Shown in pieces: positions 9,036 through 18,572 of a stretch of 64,000 nucleotides of DNA. Each line of letters opens with the position of its first letter. Within the stretch, counting starts at the first letter, position 1. The notes beneath the pieces are model-generated. The model made no database searches. It saw only the letters and a program-made list of their open reading frames with translations, and was not told the origin of the DNA. This DNA comes from Enterobacter vonholyi (GTDB lineage Bacteria > Pseudomonadota > Gammaproteobacteria > Enterobacterales > Enterobacteriaceae), in the NCBI RefSeq assembly GCF_008364555.1, contig NZ_VTUC01000008.1, forward strand, positions 64,001 through 128,000. Direction: 5' to 3'. Made by a program: the position numbers and the translations under genes.

Positions 9036-10373
9036 ATGTCACTACTGACGGCATCAGATAAGGCATTGTGGCGTCTTGCCCTGCCGATGATTTTCTCCAA
9101 TATTACCGTGCCTTTGCTGGGACTGGTTGATACTGCCGTTATAGGCCATCTTGATTCACCGGTTTATCTTGGCGGCGTGGCGATTGGCGCGACGGCAACC
9201 AGCTTCCTGTTTATGCTGTTGCTCTTTTTACGCATGAGCACCACCGGTCTTACCGCACAGGCTTATGGTGCGAAAGATCCGCTGCGTCTGGCGCGCGCGC
9301 TGGTGCAGCCGCTTATACTCGCGCTTGGCGCGGGTGCGTTAATCGTTGTATTACGGACACCCCTGATCGATCTTGCGCTTCATATCGTTGGCGGCAGCGA
9401 GGCGGTACTGGATCAGGCGCGACGTTTCCTTGAAATCCGGTGGCTCAGCGCGCCAGCGTCGCTGGCTAACCTGGTTCTGCTGGGGTGGCTACTGGGCGTT
9501 CAGTATGCCCGGGCGCCAGTGATTTTGCTGGTGGTGGGCAACCTTCTCAACATTGTGCTGGATATCTGGCTGGTGATGGGCCTGCATATGAACGTGCGGG
9601 GCGCGGCGCTGGCGACGGCGATTGCCGAATACGGGACCTTTATCATTGGCTTGTGGATGGTCTGGCGCGTGCTGTCGATGCGCGGGATCTCTCTGGCGCT
9701 GCTCAAAAGCGCATGGCGCGGCAATATCCGTAAGCTGCTAGCCCTCAACCGTGACATCATGCTGCGCTCGCTGCTTCTTCAGCTCTGCTTCGGCGCGCTG
9801 ACGGTTTTCGGGGCTCGACTGGGGCCAGAAATCGTGGCGGTCAACGCGATATTGATGACGCTTCTGACCTTTACCGCCTATGCGCTGGACGGTTTTGCCT
9901 ACGCGGTTGAAGCGCATTCCGGGCAGGCGTACGGTGCGCGAGAAAGCGGGCAGCTTCGGGATGTCTGGCGGGCAGCCTGCCGTCAGTCGGGACTGGTGGC
10001 GCTGGCCTTTGGTCTGGTTTACGCCTGCTTTGGTGAGCAGATCGTTGCATTGCTGACGACTATCCCTGCTCTGCGCGAGCTGGCGAGTCACTATCTCCTC
10101 TGGCAAGTCATCTTACCGGTGGTCGGCGTCTGGTGTTATCTGCTGGACGGCATGTTTATTGGTGCGACGCGCGGAGCAGAAATGCGCAACAGCATGGCGG
10201 TCGCGGCGGCAGGGTTTGGTCTGACGCTGCTAACGCTTCCCTGGCTGGGTAATCACGGTTTGTGGCTGGCCCTGGCCGTCTTCCTCACGCTGCGCGGGTT
10301 ATCGCTGGCGTTTATCTGGCACCGCCACTGGCAAAACGATACCTGGTTCTCTTCGCGCCACGATATATCGTGA
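9036..10373 (+). CDS. dinF: MATE-family efflux protein DinF
   Basis: A 445-residue MATE transporter with about 12 hydrophobic segments, closely matching E. coli DinF (for example LGLVDTAVIGHLDSPVYLGG near residue 27). MATE proteins export cationic drugs and metabolites using H+ or Na+ gradients; DinF has been linked to oxidative and bile stress. It follows lexA in the same direction and is expected to be damage-induced through the lexA promoter. ATG 9036 has only a weak ribosome site. Confidence 0.93.
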   Translation: MSLLTASDKALWRLALPMIFSNITVPLLGLVDTAVIGHLDSPVYLGGVAIGATATSFLFMLLLFLRMSTTGLTAQAYGAKDPLRLARALVQPLILALGAGALIVVLRTPLIDLALHIVGGSEAVLDQARRFLEIRWLSAPASLANLVLLGWLLGVQYARAPVILLVVGNLLNIVLDIWLVMGLHMNVRGAALATAIAEYGTFIIGLWMVWRVLSMRGISLALLKSAWRGNIRKLLALNRDIMLRSLLLQLCFGALTVFGARLGPEIVAVNAILMTLLTFTAYALDGFAYAVEAHSGQAYGARESGQLRDVWRAACRQSGLVALAFGLVYACFGEQIVALLTTIPALRELASHYLLWQVILPVVGVWCYLLDGMFIGATRGAEMRNSMAVAAAGFGLTLLTLPWLGNHGLWLALAVFLTLRGLSLAFIWHRHWQNDTWFSSRHDIS

Positions 10374-10493
10374 CGGTTAAAGATTCCGAATATGAAATTA
10401 ACTACGGAATCCTTAACTACAATAATTATCACGTCCAGCAGAAAAGAACGTAACGGACGTTACGACCCGACGCTTAACTAAGAGGACACGATG

Positions 10494-10703
10494 ATGAATA
10501 AAGACGAAATCGGCGGCAACTGGAAGCAGTTCAAAGGTAAAGCGAAAGAAAAGTGGGGTAAGCTGACTGATGACGACATGACCGTCATTGAAGGTAAACG
10601 CGATCAGCTTGTCGGTAAAATTCAGGAACGTTACGGCTACGCGAAAGATCAGGCGGAAAACGAAGTCAAAGACTGGGAAACCCGTAACGACTACCGCTGG
10701 TAA
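10494..10703 (+). CDS. yjbJ: CsbD-family stress protein YjbJ
   Basis: A 69-residue, highly charged cytoplasmic protein (NKDEIGGNWKQFKGKAKEKW) of the CsbD family, abundant in stationary phase in E. coli; its molecular role is unknown. Two ATGs stand together. The second (10494) lies seven bases after AGAGGA and gives the E. coli N-terminus, so it is preferred over 10491. A CTACAAT stretch upstream (about 10417) looks like a -10 readable by sigma-S. Confidence 0.9.
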   Translation: MNKDEIGGNWKQFKGKAKEKWGKLTDDDMTVIEGKRDQLVGKIQERYGYAKDQAENEVKDWETRNDYRW

Positions 10704-10720
10704 CGCTGAATAACCCACAG

Positions 10721-10746
10721 GGCGGCTCCAGGCCGCCTTTTCTTTT
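10721..10746 (+). terminator. yjbJ terminator
   Basis: The stem GGCGGC (10721-10726) / GCCGCC (10732-10737) is followed by TTTTCTTTT, a typical Rho-independent terminator between convergent yjbJ and zur. Confidence 0.8.
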
Positions 10747-10750
10747 GCCG

Positions 10751-11263
10751 CTAACGCGGCTTTTTCTTCACCAGGATAGAGTGGTCGTGCTGACAGGCGT
10801 CCTGATGGCGACAGGCTTCCACCTCCACGCACGCGGAACAGAGCCCGTGGGCTTCAATCACGTTATGACGCAGGGCAAAGCCCATTTTCGCTGCCAGCGT
10901 ATGCATTATATCTTCCACGCCTTCCGCAGCTTCTTCTTTCACCACGCCGCAGCGGTCACAGATAAACATCGCCGATGTGTGGGTGGGCTGATCGAACAGA
11001 TGGCACAGCACATAGCTGTTGGTGGATTCCACCTTGTGCACGAACCCTTGTTCCAGCAGGAAATCCAGTGCGCGATAAACCGTCGGCGGCTTTGCCTGCG
11101 GCTCGCTTTCGCGGAGCAGGTCGAGCAGATCGTAGGCGCTGATAGCACCCTGCTGCAGGCTCATCAGGCGTAATACTTCAAGGCGCTGCGGAGTCAGGCG
11201 CACATTGCGTTGCGCACACAGCTTTTCGGCCTGCGCTAACAGCTCTTTTGTGGACTTATCCAT
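10751..11263 (-). CDS. zur: Zinc uptake regulator Zur
   Basis: A 170-residue Fur-family repressor that, with zinc bound, shuts off zinc uptake genes. An N-terminal winged helix is followed by a dimerisation domain. The structural zinc cysteines (C102/C105 and C142/C145) and the sensing-site Cys87 are visible, one position lower than E. coli because this protein is one residue shorter. It is divergent from the cupin gene at 11379. In E. coli zur is followed by yjbL/yjbM; those are absent here. Confidence 0.95.
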   Translation of the reverse strand: MDKSTKELLAQAEKLCAQRNVRLTPQRLEVLRLMSLQQGAISAYDLLDLLRESEPQAKPPTVYRALDFLLEQGFVHKVESTNSYVLCHLFDQPTHTSAMFICDRCGVVKEEAAEGVEDIMHTLAAKMGFALRHNVIEAHGLCSACVEVEACRHQDACQHDHSILVKKKPR

Positions 11264-11378
11264 GTAGCACCCCGGATGTTATAGGACGGAAAACCCTCAC
11301 TTTATCATGTTCTGGTAAAAACGCCGAGATCCGCCAGTCTGTGCTATACCTGACCCATTACAAACCGGGAAATAAACA

Positions 11379-11867
11379 ATGAAAAAACCTGACTGTATTC
11401 GACACTGGCGCGACCTTGAAGGCGCGGATGATTCGACCTATCCCGACAGCGATGAGCTTTTTTCTATCGGCGCCCCGTTGGCTCGAAAGCTTGGGCTCGG
11501 GCGTATTGGCATCCATCATGAGCGCCTGCCGCCTGGGCGCAGGACGTCCTATCCGCACGCGGAGAGCGACGAAGAAGAGTTTATTTACGTGCTTGAAGGC
11601 CACCCTGACGCCTGGATTAATGGCTACTTGTGGAAGCTGGAGCCTGGCGACAGCGTAGGTTTTCCCGCCGGTACCGGCATCTGTCATACCTTTATCAACA
11701 ACACGGACGACGAGGTTCGGCTCCTGGTCGTTGGCGAGGCCAACAAGAAGCATAACCGCATATACTATCCGCTTAACCCGGTTTATGCCGCTACCCGAGA
11801 GGATCGCTGGGTAGACCACCCGCCCCAGTTTTTTGGACCGCATGATGGAAAACCTGGGAAAAAATAA
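11379..11867 (+). CDS. Single-domain cupin protein, function unknown
   Basis: A 162-residue cytoplasmic protein with a clear cupin second motif G-x5-P-x-G-x2-CH-x3-N (GDSVGFPAGTGICHTFIN). The first motif is degenerate around YPHAESDEEEFIYVLEG. Cupins bind a metal in a beta barrel, and many act on small acids or sugars; I cannot name a substrate. ATG 11379 follows GGGAAA. It lies divergent from zur across 115 bases. No clear Zur box was seen between them, so co-location with zur need not mean zinc control. Confidence 0.8.
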   Translation: MKKPDCIRHWRDLEGADDSTYPDSDELFSIGAPLARKLGLGRIGIHHERLPPGRRTSYPHAESDEEEFIYVLEGHPDAWINGYLWKLEPGDSVGFPAGTGICHTFINNTDDEVRLLVVGEANKKHNRIYYPLNPVYAATREDRWVDHPPQFFGPHDGKPGKK

Positions 11868-12039
11868 TTTCCTCTTCTATAAATATTGAGGGCCGTCACA
11901 AAATATAACAGGCCGTAAGGGAGTTTTACTTAGGGATAGAAATAGCGGGTCTTTTACTACTTATTCACAGCAATAGTTCGTTCCTGTTTGGGTGATAACA
12001 GACAGGGGTTATTTCATAACAGACTATAACGGGCATACT

Positions 12040-13350
12040 GTGAAAAAAAATTTTAAATTTTCGGTGGTTAGTATCGCTGTTTCCTTGTTTATGGCAAATC
12101 AGGCGGGAGCAGCCAATACCTGGACAGAATCACGGAGCGACGCAATGGGTGGCACTGGCGTTGCCTCCGGGAGCTATGGCAGTGGGGCATTAATCAACCC
12201 CGCGCTGCTGGCAAAGGCAAAACCTGACGATGATGTGACGGTTATTTTGCCGTCCATTGGCGTACAGGTAACGGATGAGGACAATCTTCAGGACGAGATT
12301 GATACCATCAACGACAAAATCAATCACTACAAGGATGTGGTTGATAATCTCACGCCAAGAGAAATTATCACCAATCCATTAGGTTCCATTAATCAATTCC
12401 AGGGCGCGGCCAAAGATCTGGCCGATGAGCTGGACTATCTCAAAGGCAAAACCGCACGCGCAACGGCAGGGGCAGGGCTTGCGGTGAGTATCCCTAACGA
12501 TGTCCTTTCGGTAGCCTTCATGGCGAAAGGCTATGCCCATGGCCGGGTGAGCTCGTCTATCGATCAGCAGGATATTGATTACCTTCGCGGTATTCAACGC
12601 AGTAACGTGGTGGCTGCCGGTGTTGCACTGGACGCTGCGCTGAACGGCACGGATCAGATCACCAAAAATCTCAACTCAACGGCATCCGGCCGGGCGGCGA
12701 TTGTCTCCGACTATGGTGTTGCCGTTGCCCGTCAGTTTGACCTCGGCGGCGTCCCTGTTTCCGTGGGCGTGACGCCAAAGCTGCAAAAAACCTGGGTCTA
12801 TAACTACACCACGTCAATCTACGATTACGACAGTAACAAGTGGAACGACAGCCGCTACCGTACTGACGATACGGGCTTCAACGTGGATGCCGGTATTGCG
12901 GCCGATTTCGGCGAACACTGGACCGTTGGCGTGAGCGGACAAAACCTGATGTCGCGCGATATCGACACCAAAGATATCCGTATCCGCAATGGCCGTACGG
13001 GAGAAGTGGTGAGCTATAAAGACACCTATCAGATCCGCCCACTGGTAACCGCCGGTGCCGCCTGGCACAACGACCTGGTGACGCTGACCGCCGATGGCGA
13101 TCTGACCGAAACCAAAGGCTTCAAGAGCGAAGATACGTCGCAGTACGTGGGTGTCGGTGCCGAGGTGACGCCGCTGAGCTGGCTGGCGGTGCGTGCGGGT
13201 TATCGTGCAGACGTGAAGGGTAACGACAGCAATGTCTTTACCGGCGGTGTCGGTTTCGCGCCGTTTAGCACCGTGCATGTTGACCTGATGGGCCTGTACG
13301 GTGAAGACGAAACCTGGGGCGCAGGGGCTCAGCTGAGCATGACGTTCTAA
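12040..13350 (+). CDS. TraF-like outer-membrane beta-barrel protein, unknown role
   Basis: A 436-residue protein of the family usually annotated as conjugal transfer TraF (TraF_2 type). It has a signal peptide (residues 1-24, KKNFKFSVVSIAVSLFMANQAGA, cut before ANTW), a Gly/Ser-rich MGGTGVASGSYGSGALINPALLA block as in FadL-like barrels, alternating beta-strand segments and a C-terminal phenylalanine, a mark of outer-membrane barrels. No transfer genes are nearby, so a conjugation role is unlikely. GTG 12040 is chosen over GTG 11992 because it starts the signal peptide. It sits where E. coli has yjbL/yjbM. Confidence 0.75.
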   Translation: MKKNFKFSVVSIAVSLFMANQAGAANTWTESRSDAMGGTGVASGSYGSGALINPALLAKAKPDDDVTVILPSIGVQVTDEDNLQDEIDTINDKINHYKDVVDNLTPREIITNPLGSINQFQGAAKDLADELDYLKGKTARATAGAGLAVSIPNDVLSVAFMAKGYAHGRVSSSIDQQDIDYLRGIQRSNVVAAGVALDAALNGTDQITKNLNSTASGRAAIVSDYGVAVARQFDLGGVPVSVGVTPKLQKTWVYNYTTSIYDYDSNKWNDSRYRTDDTGFNVDAGIAADFGEHWTVGVSGQNLMSRDIDTKDIRIRNGRTGEVVSYKDTYQIRPLVTAGAAWHNDLVTLTADGDLTETKGFKSEDTSQYVGVGAEVTPLSWLAVRAGYRADVKGNDSNVFTGGVGFAPFSTVHVDLMGLYGEDETWGAGAQLSMTF

Positions 13351-13356
13351 AGTCAA

Positions 13357-13386
13357 CCGGAGGCGCTGCGCCTCCGGCTTTTCTTT
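13357..13386 (+). terminator. Terminator after the TraF-like gene
   Basis: CCGGAGGCG (13357-13365) / CGCCTCCGG (13369-13377) is followed by CTTTTCTTT: a strong hairpin with a T-rich tail. Confidence 0.85.
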
Positions 13387-13432
13387 GTGCTATAGTAGCG
13401 CCCCTTTTCCACCAGATGCTTAAAACTTCGCC

Positions 13433-14428
13433 ATGTCGTCAGAATCACAGACCGCTTTCCCCGCACACCGTTTCTCCATTGCGCCGATGCTCGACTGGAC
13501 GGACAGACACTGCCGCTATTTCCTGCGCAAGCTCTCCCGCCATACGCTGCTGTACACCGAAATGGTGACCACGGGCGCAATTATTCACGGGAAGGGCGAC
13601 TATCTGGCCTATAGCGAAGAAGAGCATCCGGTTGCCCTGCAGCTGGGCGGCAGCGATCCGGCCGCGCTGGCGCAGTGCGCGAAGCTGGCGGAAGCGCGCG
13701 GCTACGACGAGATCAACCTGAACGTTGGCTGCCCGTCCGACCGTGTGCAAAACGGTATGTTCGGTGCCTGCCTGATGGGGAACGCGCAGCTGGTAGCGGA
13801 CTGTATCAAGGCGATGCGCGATGCGGTCTCCATTCCGGTCACGGTCAAAACCCGTATCGGGATTGACGACCAGGACAGCTACGAATTCCTGTGCGACTTC
13901 ATCGATACGGTCTCCGGAAAGGGCGAATGCGAGATGTTCATCATCCACGCGCGAAAAGCCTGGCTCTCCGGCCTGAGCCCGAAAGAGAACCGCGAAATCC
14001 CGCCGCTGGACTACCCGCGCGTGCATCAGCTGAAGCGTGACTTCCCTCACCTGACCATGTCCATTAACGGCGGCATCAAGTCGCTGGAAGAGGCCAAAGC
14101 GCATCTGGCGCATATGGATGGCGTGATGGTCGGCCGCGAGGCGTATCAGAACCCGGGCATTCTGGCGACGGTCGATCGCGAAATCTTTGGCATTGAAGGC
14201 GCAGACACCGATCCGGTTGCCGTCGTGCGGGCGATGTATCCTTATATTGAGCGCGAGCTGAGCAACGGTACGTATCTCGGCCATATCACCCGCCATATGC
14301 TGGGTCTGTTCCAGGGTATACCGGGCGCGCGTCAGTGGCGCCGCTACCTGAGCGAGAATGCGCATAAAGCCGGAGCCGATATTGAGGTGCTGGAACATGC
14401 GCTGCGACTGGTGGCAGACAAGCGATAA
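13433..14428 (+). CDS. dusA: tRNA-dihydrouridine(20/20a) synthase DusA
   Basis: DusA reduces uridines 20/20a in the D-loop of tRNAs with NADPH and FMN. The 331-residue protein has the FMN TIM barrel beginning [12 protein letters not shown], the catalytic-cysteine motif [10 protein letters not shown] (near residue 100) and the C-terminal tRNA-binding helical domain. The N-terminus ([14 protein letters not shown]) is shorter than in some annotations of E. coli DusA. dusA is a known integration site for mobile DNA, but the gene is intact here and nothing integrative flanks it. Confidence 0.95.
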   Translation: MSSESQTAFPAHRFSIAPMLDWTDRHCRYFLRKLSRHTLLYTEMVTTGAIIHGKGDYLAYSEEEHPVALQLGGSDPAALAQCAKLAEARGYDEINLNVGCPSDRVQNGMFGACLMGNAQLVADCIKAMRDAVSIPVTVKTRIGIDDQDSYEFLCDFIDTVSGKGECEMFIIHARKAWLSGLSPKENREIPPLDYPRVHQLKRDFPHLTMSINGGIKSLEEAKAHLAHMDGVMVGREAYQNPGILATVDREIFGIEGADTDPVAVVRAMYPYIERELSNGTYLGHITRHMLGLFQGIPGARQWRRYLSENAHKAGADIEVLEHALRLVADKR

Positions 14429-14458
14429 CTTTCGCTAAAAGTTCGTCAAATTCACCAC

Positions 14459-14490
14459 GCCCTGCGAGTTCTTGCGGGGCGTTTTGCTTT
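14459..14490 (+). terminator. dusA terminator
   Basis: GCCCTGC (14459-14465) pairs with GCGGGGC (14474-14480), followed by GTTTTGCTTT. Confidence 0.7.
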
Positions 14491-14509
14491 AAGAACAAAA
14501 CGTTAGCTT

Positions 14510-14525
14510 TGGCATGGATCTTGTA
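14510..14525 (+). promoter_or_regulatory. Sigma-54 promoter of pspG
   Basis: TGGCATGGATCTTGTA matches the -24/-12 consensus TGGCAC-N5-TTGCW, with GG at 14511-14512 and the -12 GT at 14523-14524 (GC in the consensus). E. coli pspG is a sigma-54/PspF gene, so this is the expected promoter. PspF sites upstream were not identified. Confidence 0.75.
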
Positions 14526-14564
14526 ATGCTTAATGCATTACTCGGGAACTCGTGGGAGAGCACC

Positions 14565-14807
14565 ATGCTGGAACTACTTTTTGTGATTGGCTTTTTTGTC
14601 ATGCTGTTAGCGACAGGCGTTTCGTTGCTCGGCATTCTGGCGGCTATCGTGGTGGCGACGGTGGTCATGTTTATTGGCGGACTGTTTGCGCTGACGATCA
14701 AACTGCTGCCGTGGTTACTGCTGGCCGTTGCGGTGGTGTGGGTGATTCGGTCGATTAAATCGCCAAAAGTGCCCGGTTATCAGCGCAATAACCGCTTTCG
14801 TTACTAA
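14565..14807 (+). CDS. pspG: Phage shock protein G
   Basis: An 80-residue inner-membrane protein of the Psp envelope-stress response with two or three hydrophobic segments (MLELLFVIGFFVMLLATG at the start) and a basic tail ending RFRY. PspG is induced with the pspA operon when the inner membrane loses proton-motive force. An earlier in-frame ATG (14514) lies inside the sigma-54 promoter, so ATG 14565, with GGGAGAG at 14554-14560, is the start. Confidence 0.92.
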   Translation: MLELLFVIGFFVMLLATGVSLLGILAAIVVATVVMFIGGLFALTIKLLPWLLLAVAVVWVIRSIKSPKVPGYQRNNRFRY

Positions 14808-14944
14808 GGTATTGAGGGGTTCGTCACATAGTTGTAACTTTTCCGGCAGCATGGCTTAGAACAGAATAGGATTTACTTATCGAATCTGTCACTATGACTG
14901 CCGTTAAAGAATTCATCGTGCTGTACCCTACATACAGCCGAACT

Positions 14945-14976
14945 AAAAAAAGAAAGGGCTTCCCACGGGAAGCCCA
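14945..14976 (-). terminator. qorA terminator
   Basis: GGGCTTCCC (14956-14964) and GGGAAGCCC (14967-14975) form a perfect stem. Read on the minus strand it is followed by TTTCTTTTTTT, just past the qorA stop. Confidence 0.85.
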
Positions 14977-14991
14977 ATTTCTTTTTGGGGC

Positions 14992-15975
14992 TCAGGGAAT
15001 CAACAGGCTCGACCCCTGCGTCGCCCGGCTCTCCAGCACCTCATGCGCGCGCTGCGCATCGGTCAGCGCGAATTTCTGCGCATCTGCCACATCCACTTTG
15101 ATGACACCGCTGGCGATCAGCGAGAACAGCTCGTTGCTGGCTTCCTCAAGTTCTTCCCGGTTGGTGATGTAGCCCTGCAGGGAAGGGCGCGTGACGTACA
15201 GCGAACCTTTCTGATTCAGAATACCGAGATTCACGCCGGTGACAGCGCCTGACGCATTGCCGAAGCTCACCATCAGCCCACGACGCTGCAGACAGTCCAG
15301 CGACGCTTCCCAGGTGTCTTTCCCAACCGAGTCATACACGACGCGCACCTTTTTGCCGCTGGTGATCTCCTTCAGCCGTTCGACAATGCTCTCTTCACGA
15401 TAGTTAATCACCTGCCAGGCGCCCGCCTGCAGCGCGCGCTGCGCTTTTTGGGCATTGCCCACGGTGCCGATCAGTTTTGCGCCCAGGGCTTTTGCCCACT
15501 GACAGGCGATGAGCCCGACGCCGCCCGCCGCGGCATGAAACAGGAACTGCTCGTCGGGTTTAATTTCATAGGTTTTACGCAGCAGGTAGTAAACGGTTAA
15601 GCCTTTCAGGAACGAGGCCGCCGCCTGTTCGAAGGAGATAGCGTTAGGCAGCAGGGCGGCTTTATCCGCCGGAACGTTGTGGACGGAGCTGTAAGCGCCC
15701 AGCGCAGACTGCGCATATACCACGCGGTCGCCCTCTTTAATATGCTTAACCGCGCTGCCCACTTTTACGACGACACCGGCTGCCTCGGTGCCGAGGCCGC
15801 TCGGCATTGACGGAGGCGGGTAGAGACCGCCGCGAATATAGGTGTCGATGTAGTTTATGCCTATGGCTTTGTTTTCAACCTGCACTTCGTTTTCGCCAGG
15901 CGCGGTGGGGGTGAACTCCACCGCTTTGAGTACGTCTGGCCCACCGTGTTTCTGGAATTCAATGCGCGTTGCCAT
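14992..15975 (-). CDS. qorA: NADPH-dependent quinone oxidoreductase QorA
   Basis: A 327-residue zinc-free medium-chain dehydrogenase/reductase. The N-terminal GroES-like part is followed by a Rossmann domain with AAAGGVGLIACQWAK (about residues 148-162) for NADPH. The length equals E. coli QorA (zeta-crystallin type), which reduces quinones in the cytoplasm. It is divergent from dnaB across 66 bases, the same arrangement as in E. coli. Confidence 0.95.
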   Translation of the reverse strand: MATRIEFQKHGGPDVLKAVEFTPTAPGENEVQVENKAIGINYIDTYIRGGLYPPPSMPSGLGTEAAGVVVKVGSAVKHIKEGDRVVYAQSALGAYSSVHNVPADKAALLPNAISFEQAAASFLKGLTVYYLLRKTYEIKPDEQFLFHAAAGGVGLIACQWAKALGAKLIGTVGNAQKAQRALQAGAWQVINYREESIVERLKEITSGKKVRVVYDSVGKDTWEASLDCLQRRGLMVSFGNASGAVTGVNLGILNQKGSLYVTRPSLQGYITNREELEEASNELFSLIASGVIKVDVADAQKFALTDAQRAHEVLESRATQGSSLLIP

Positions 15976-16041
15976 GCTCCCTCCGTAAGAAAAATATGGT
16001 AATCTTTCGACCCACTCTTTATCTCGGTAACTCCATTCACT

Positions 16042-17454
16042 ATGGCAGGAAACAAACCCTTCAACAAACAGACTGAACCTCGCGAGCGTGATTTCCAGGT
16101 CGCAGGGTTAAAGGTCCCGCCGCACTCGATTGAAGCGGAACAGTCGGTGTTGGGCGGTTTAATGCTGGATAACGAGCGCTGGGACGACGTCGCCGAGCGC
16201 GTCGTGGCGGAAGATTTCTACACCCGTCCGCACCGCCATATCTTTACCGAAATGGCGCGTCTACAGGAGTCGGGCAGCCCGATCGACCTGATCACGCTCG
16301 CGGAATCGCTGGAGCGTCTTGGTCAGCTCGACAGCTGCGGTGGGTTTGCCTATCTGGCGGAACTGTCAAAAAACACGCCTAGTGCGGCGAACATCAGCGC
16401 TTATGCCGATATCGTGCGCGAACGTGCCGTCGTCCGCGAGATGATCTCGGTGGCGAACGAGATCGCCGAAGCCGGTTTTGATCCGCAGGGGCGCACCAGC
16501 GAAGACCTGCTTGACCTTGCTGAGTCCCGCGTTTTTAAAATCGCCGAAAGCCGCGCTAACAAAGACGAAGGCCCAAAAAATATCGCCGATGTGCTCGACG
16601 CCACCGTCGCCCGTATCGAACAGCTGTTCCAGCAGCCGCACGATGGCGTCACCGGGGTGAACACCGGCTATGATGATTTGAACAAGAAAACCGCCGGTCT
16701 GCAGCCGTCGGATTTGATTATCGTCGCCGCGCGTCCGTCGATGGGTAAAACCACTTTTGCGATGAACCTCGTCGAAAATGCGGCGATGTTGCAGGATAAG
16801 CCGGTGCTTATCTTCAGTCTTGAGATGCCCTCCGAGCAGATTATGATGCGTTCTCTGGCGTCGCTGTCGCGCGTGGATCAGACCCGCATTCGTACCGGCC
16901 AGCTTGACGATGAGGACTGGGCGCGCATCTCCGGCACCATGGGCATTCTGCTGGAAAAACGGAACATCTATATCGATGACTCCTCCGGCCTGACGCCGAC
17001 GGAGGTTCGTTCCCGCGCGCGCCGTATCGCCCGTGAACACGGCGGCATCGGCCTCATCATGATCGACTACCTTCAGCTGATGCGCGTCCCGTCGCTTTCC
17101 GACAACCGTACGCTGGAAATTGCGGAGATTTCCCGCTCGCTCAAGGCATTAGCCAAAGAGCTGCACGTGCCGGTGGTGGCGCTGTCGCAGCTTAACCGTT
17201 CTCTGGAACAACGCGCCGACAAGCGCCCGGTCAACTCCGACCTGCGTGAATCCGGCTCCATCGAGCAGGATGCCGACTTAATCATGTTTATCTACCGTGA
17301 TGAGGTTTATCACGAGAACAGCGACCTGAAAGGGATCGCCGAAATTATTATTGGTAAACAACGTAACGGCCCGATCGGGACGGTACGTCTGACCTTTAAC
17401 GGACAGTGGTCGCGTTTCGACAACTATGCCGGTCCTCAATATGATGATGAGTAA
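16042..17454 (+). CDS. dnaB: Replicative DNA helicase DnaB
   Basis: DnaB is the hexameric 5'-3' helicase of the replication fork, loaded by DnaC. The 470 residues contain the N-terminal primase-interaction domain (residues 25-130), a linker and the RecA-like ATPase with Walker A ARPSMGKTT (about 230) and Walker B LIMIDYLQLM. The DnaB helicase motif DLRESGSIEQDAD follows. It is one residue shorter than E. coli. No intein is present. alr follows after 16 bases. Confidence 0.97.
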   Translation: MAGNKPFNKQTEPRERDFQVAGLKVPPHSIEAEQSVLGGLMLDNERWDDVAERVVAEDFYTRPHRHIFTEMARLQESGSPIDLITLAESLERLGQLDSCGGFAYLAELSKNTPSAANISAYADIVRERAVVREMISVANEIAEAGFDPQGRTSEDLLDLAESRVFKIAESRANKDEGPKNIADVLDATVARIEQLFQQPHDGVTGVNTGYDDLNKKTAGLQPSDLIIVAARPSMGKTTFAMNLVENAAMLQDKPVLIFSLEMPSEQIMMRSLASLSRVDQTRIRTGQLDDEDWARISGTMGILLEKRNIYIDDSSGLTPTEVRSRARRIAREHGGIGLIMIDYLQLMRVPSLSDNRTLEIAEISRSLKALAKELHVPVVALSQLNRSLEQRADKRPVNSDLRESGSIEQDADLIMFIYRDEVYHENSDLKGIAEIIIGKQRNGPIGTVRLTFNGQWSRFDNYAGPQYDDE

Positions 17455-17470
17455 TTTCTAAGGAATTCAA

Positions 17471-18550
17471 ATGCAAGCGGCAACTGTTGTTATTAACCGC
17501 CGCGCTCTGCGACACAACCTGCAACGTCTGCGTGAACTGGCGCCTGCCAGCAAGCTCGTTGCAGTCGTGAAAGCGAACGCTTACGGACACGGTCTTCTTG
17601 AGACCGCGCGAACGCTCCCCGATGCCGATGCCTTTGGCGTCGCCCGTCTTGAAGAAGCCCTCCGCCTGCGCGCGGGGGGGATTACCCAACCGATTCTCCT
17701 CCTCGAAGGCTTTTTCGAAGCCAGCGATCTGCCAACCATTGCTGACCAGCATCTGCACACGGCGGTACACAATGAAGAACAGCTGGCCGCACTTGAAACC
17801 GCCGAGCTGAGCGAGCCGGTGACCGTCTGGATGAAGCTCGACACGGGCATGCACCGTCTGGGCGTGCGTCCTGAAAGCGCGGAAGCGTTTTACCAGCGTT
17901 TATGCCGGTGCAAAAACGTGCGCCAGCCGGTGAATATTGTTAGCCACTTCGCCCGTGCCGATGAGCCCGAGTGCGGTGCAACCGAGCGGCAGCTGGATAT
18001 CTTTAATACCTTCTGCGAAGGCAAGCCGGGGATGCGCTCGATCGCAGCTTCCGGCGGGATCCTGCTGTGGCCGCAGTCGCACTTCGACTGGGCGCGACCG
18101 GGTATCATCCTTTACGGCGTATCACCGCTGGAGAACAAGCCCTGGGGGCCGGATTTTGGCTTCCAGCCGGTCATGTCGCTGGTCTCTAACCTGATTGCCG
18201 TGCGTGACCATAAAGCGGGTGAGCCGGTGGGCTACGGCGGTACCTGGACCAGCGAGCGTGATACCCGTCTTGGCGTGGTGGCGATGGGCTATGGCGACGG
18301 TTATCCCCGTGCCGCGCCGTCGGGTACGCCGGTTCTCGTCAACGGTCGCGAGGTGAAGATTGTTGGTCGCGTGGCGATGGACATGATTTGCGTCGATCTG
18401 GGGCCAGAAGCGCAGGATAAACCCGGCGACGGTGTGGTGATGTGGGGGGAAGGTTTACCCGTTGAACGTATTGCTGAAATCACTAAAGTGAGTGCTTACG
18501 AACTTATTACCCGCCTGACGTCTCGGGTGGCGATGAAGTACGTCGACTAA
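17471..18550 (+). CDS. alr: Alanine racemase, biosynthetic
   Basis: This PLP enzyme makes D-alanine for peptidoglycan. The 359-residue protein has the PLP lysine in [10 protein letters not shown] (Lys34) and the conserved GYGGTW block around the catalytic tyrosine. Its length equals E. coli Alr. TAAGGA precedes ATG 17471. In E. coli tyrB follows alr directly; here two nicotinamide riboside genes stand between them. Confidence 0.96.
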   Translation: MQAATVVINRRALRHNLQRLRELAPASKLVAVVKANAYGHGLLETARTLPDADAFGVARLEEALRLRAGGITQPILLLEGFFEASDLPTIADQHLHTAVHNEEQLAALETAELSEPVTVWMKLDTGMHRLGVRPESAEAFYQRLCRCKNVRQPVNIVSHFARADEPECGATERQLDIFNTFCEGKPGMRSIAASGGILLWPQSHFDWARPGIILYGVSPLENKPWGPDFGFQPVMSLVSNLIAVRDHKAGEPVGYGGTWTSERDTRLGVVAMGYGDGYPRAAPSGTPVLVNGREVKIVGRVAMDMICVDLGPEAQDKPGDGVVMWGEGLPVERIAEITKVSAYELITRLTSRVAMKYVD

Positions 18551-18572
18551 CGTTTCATTCCAGGGAAGGATA

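Noticed and set aside
10413..10832. 139-codon minus-strand frame over yjbJ
   Set aside because: It is antisense to yjbJ and overlaps the zur 3' end and the terminator; a shadow.
11868..13432. Conjugative element or integrated island beside dusA
   Set aside because: Only a TraF-like name suggests transfer. No integrase, relaxase, tRNA-like attachment repeat or IS end was seen, and dusA is intact.
14894..15172. 92-codon frame between pspG and qorA
   Set aside because: Two thirds of it is antisense to the qorA 3' end and it runs through the qorA terminator; no similarity seen. The 14808-14944 gap shows no supported gene.
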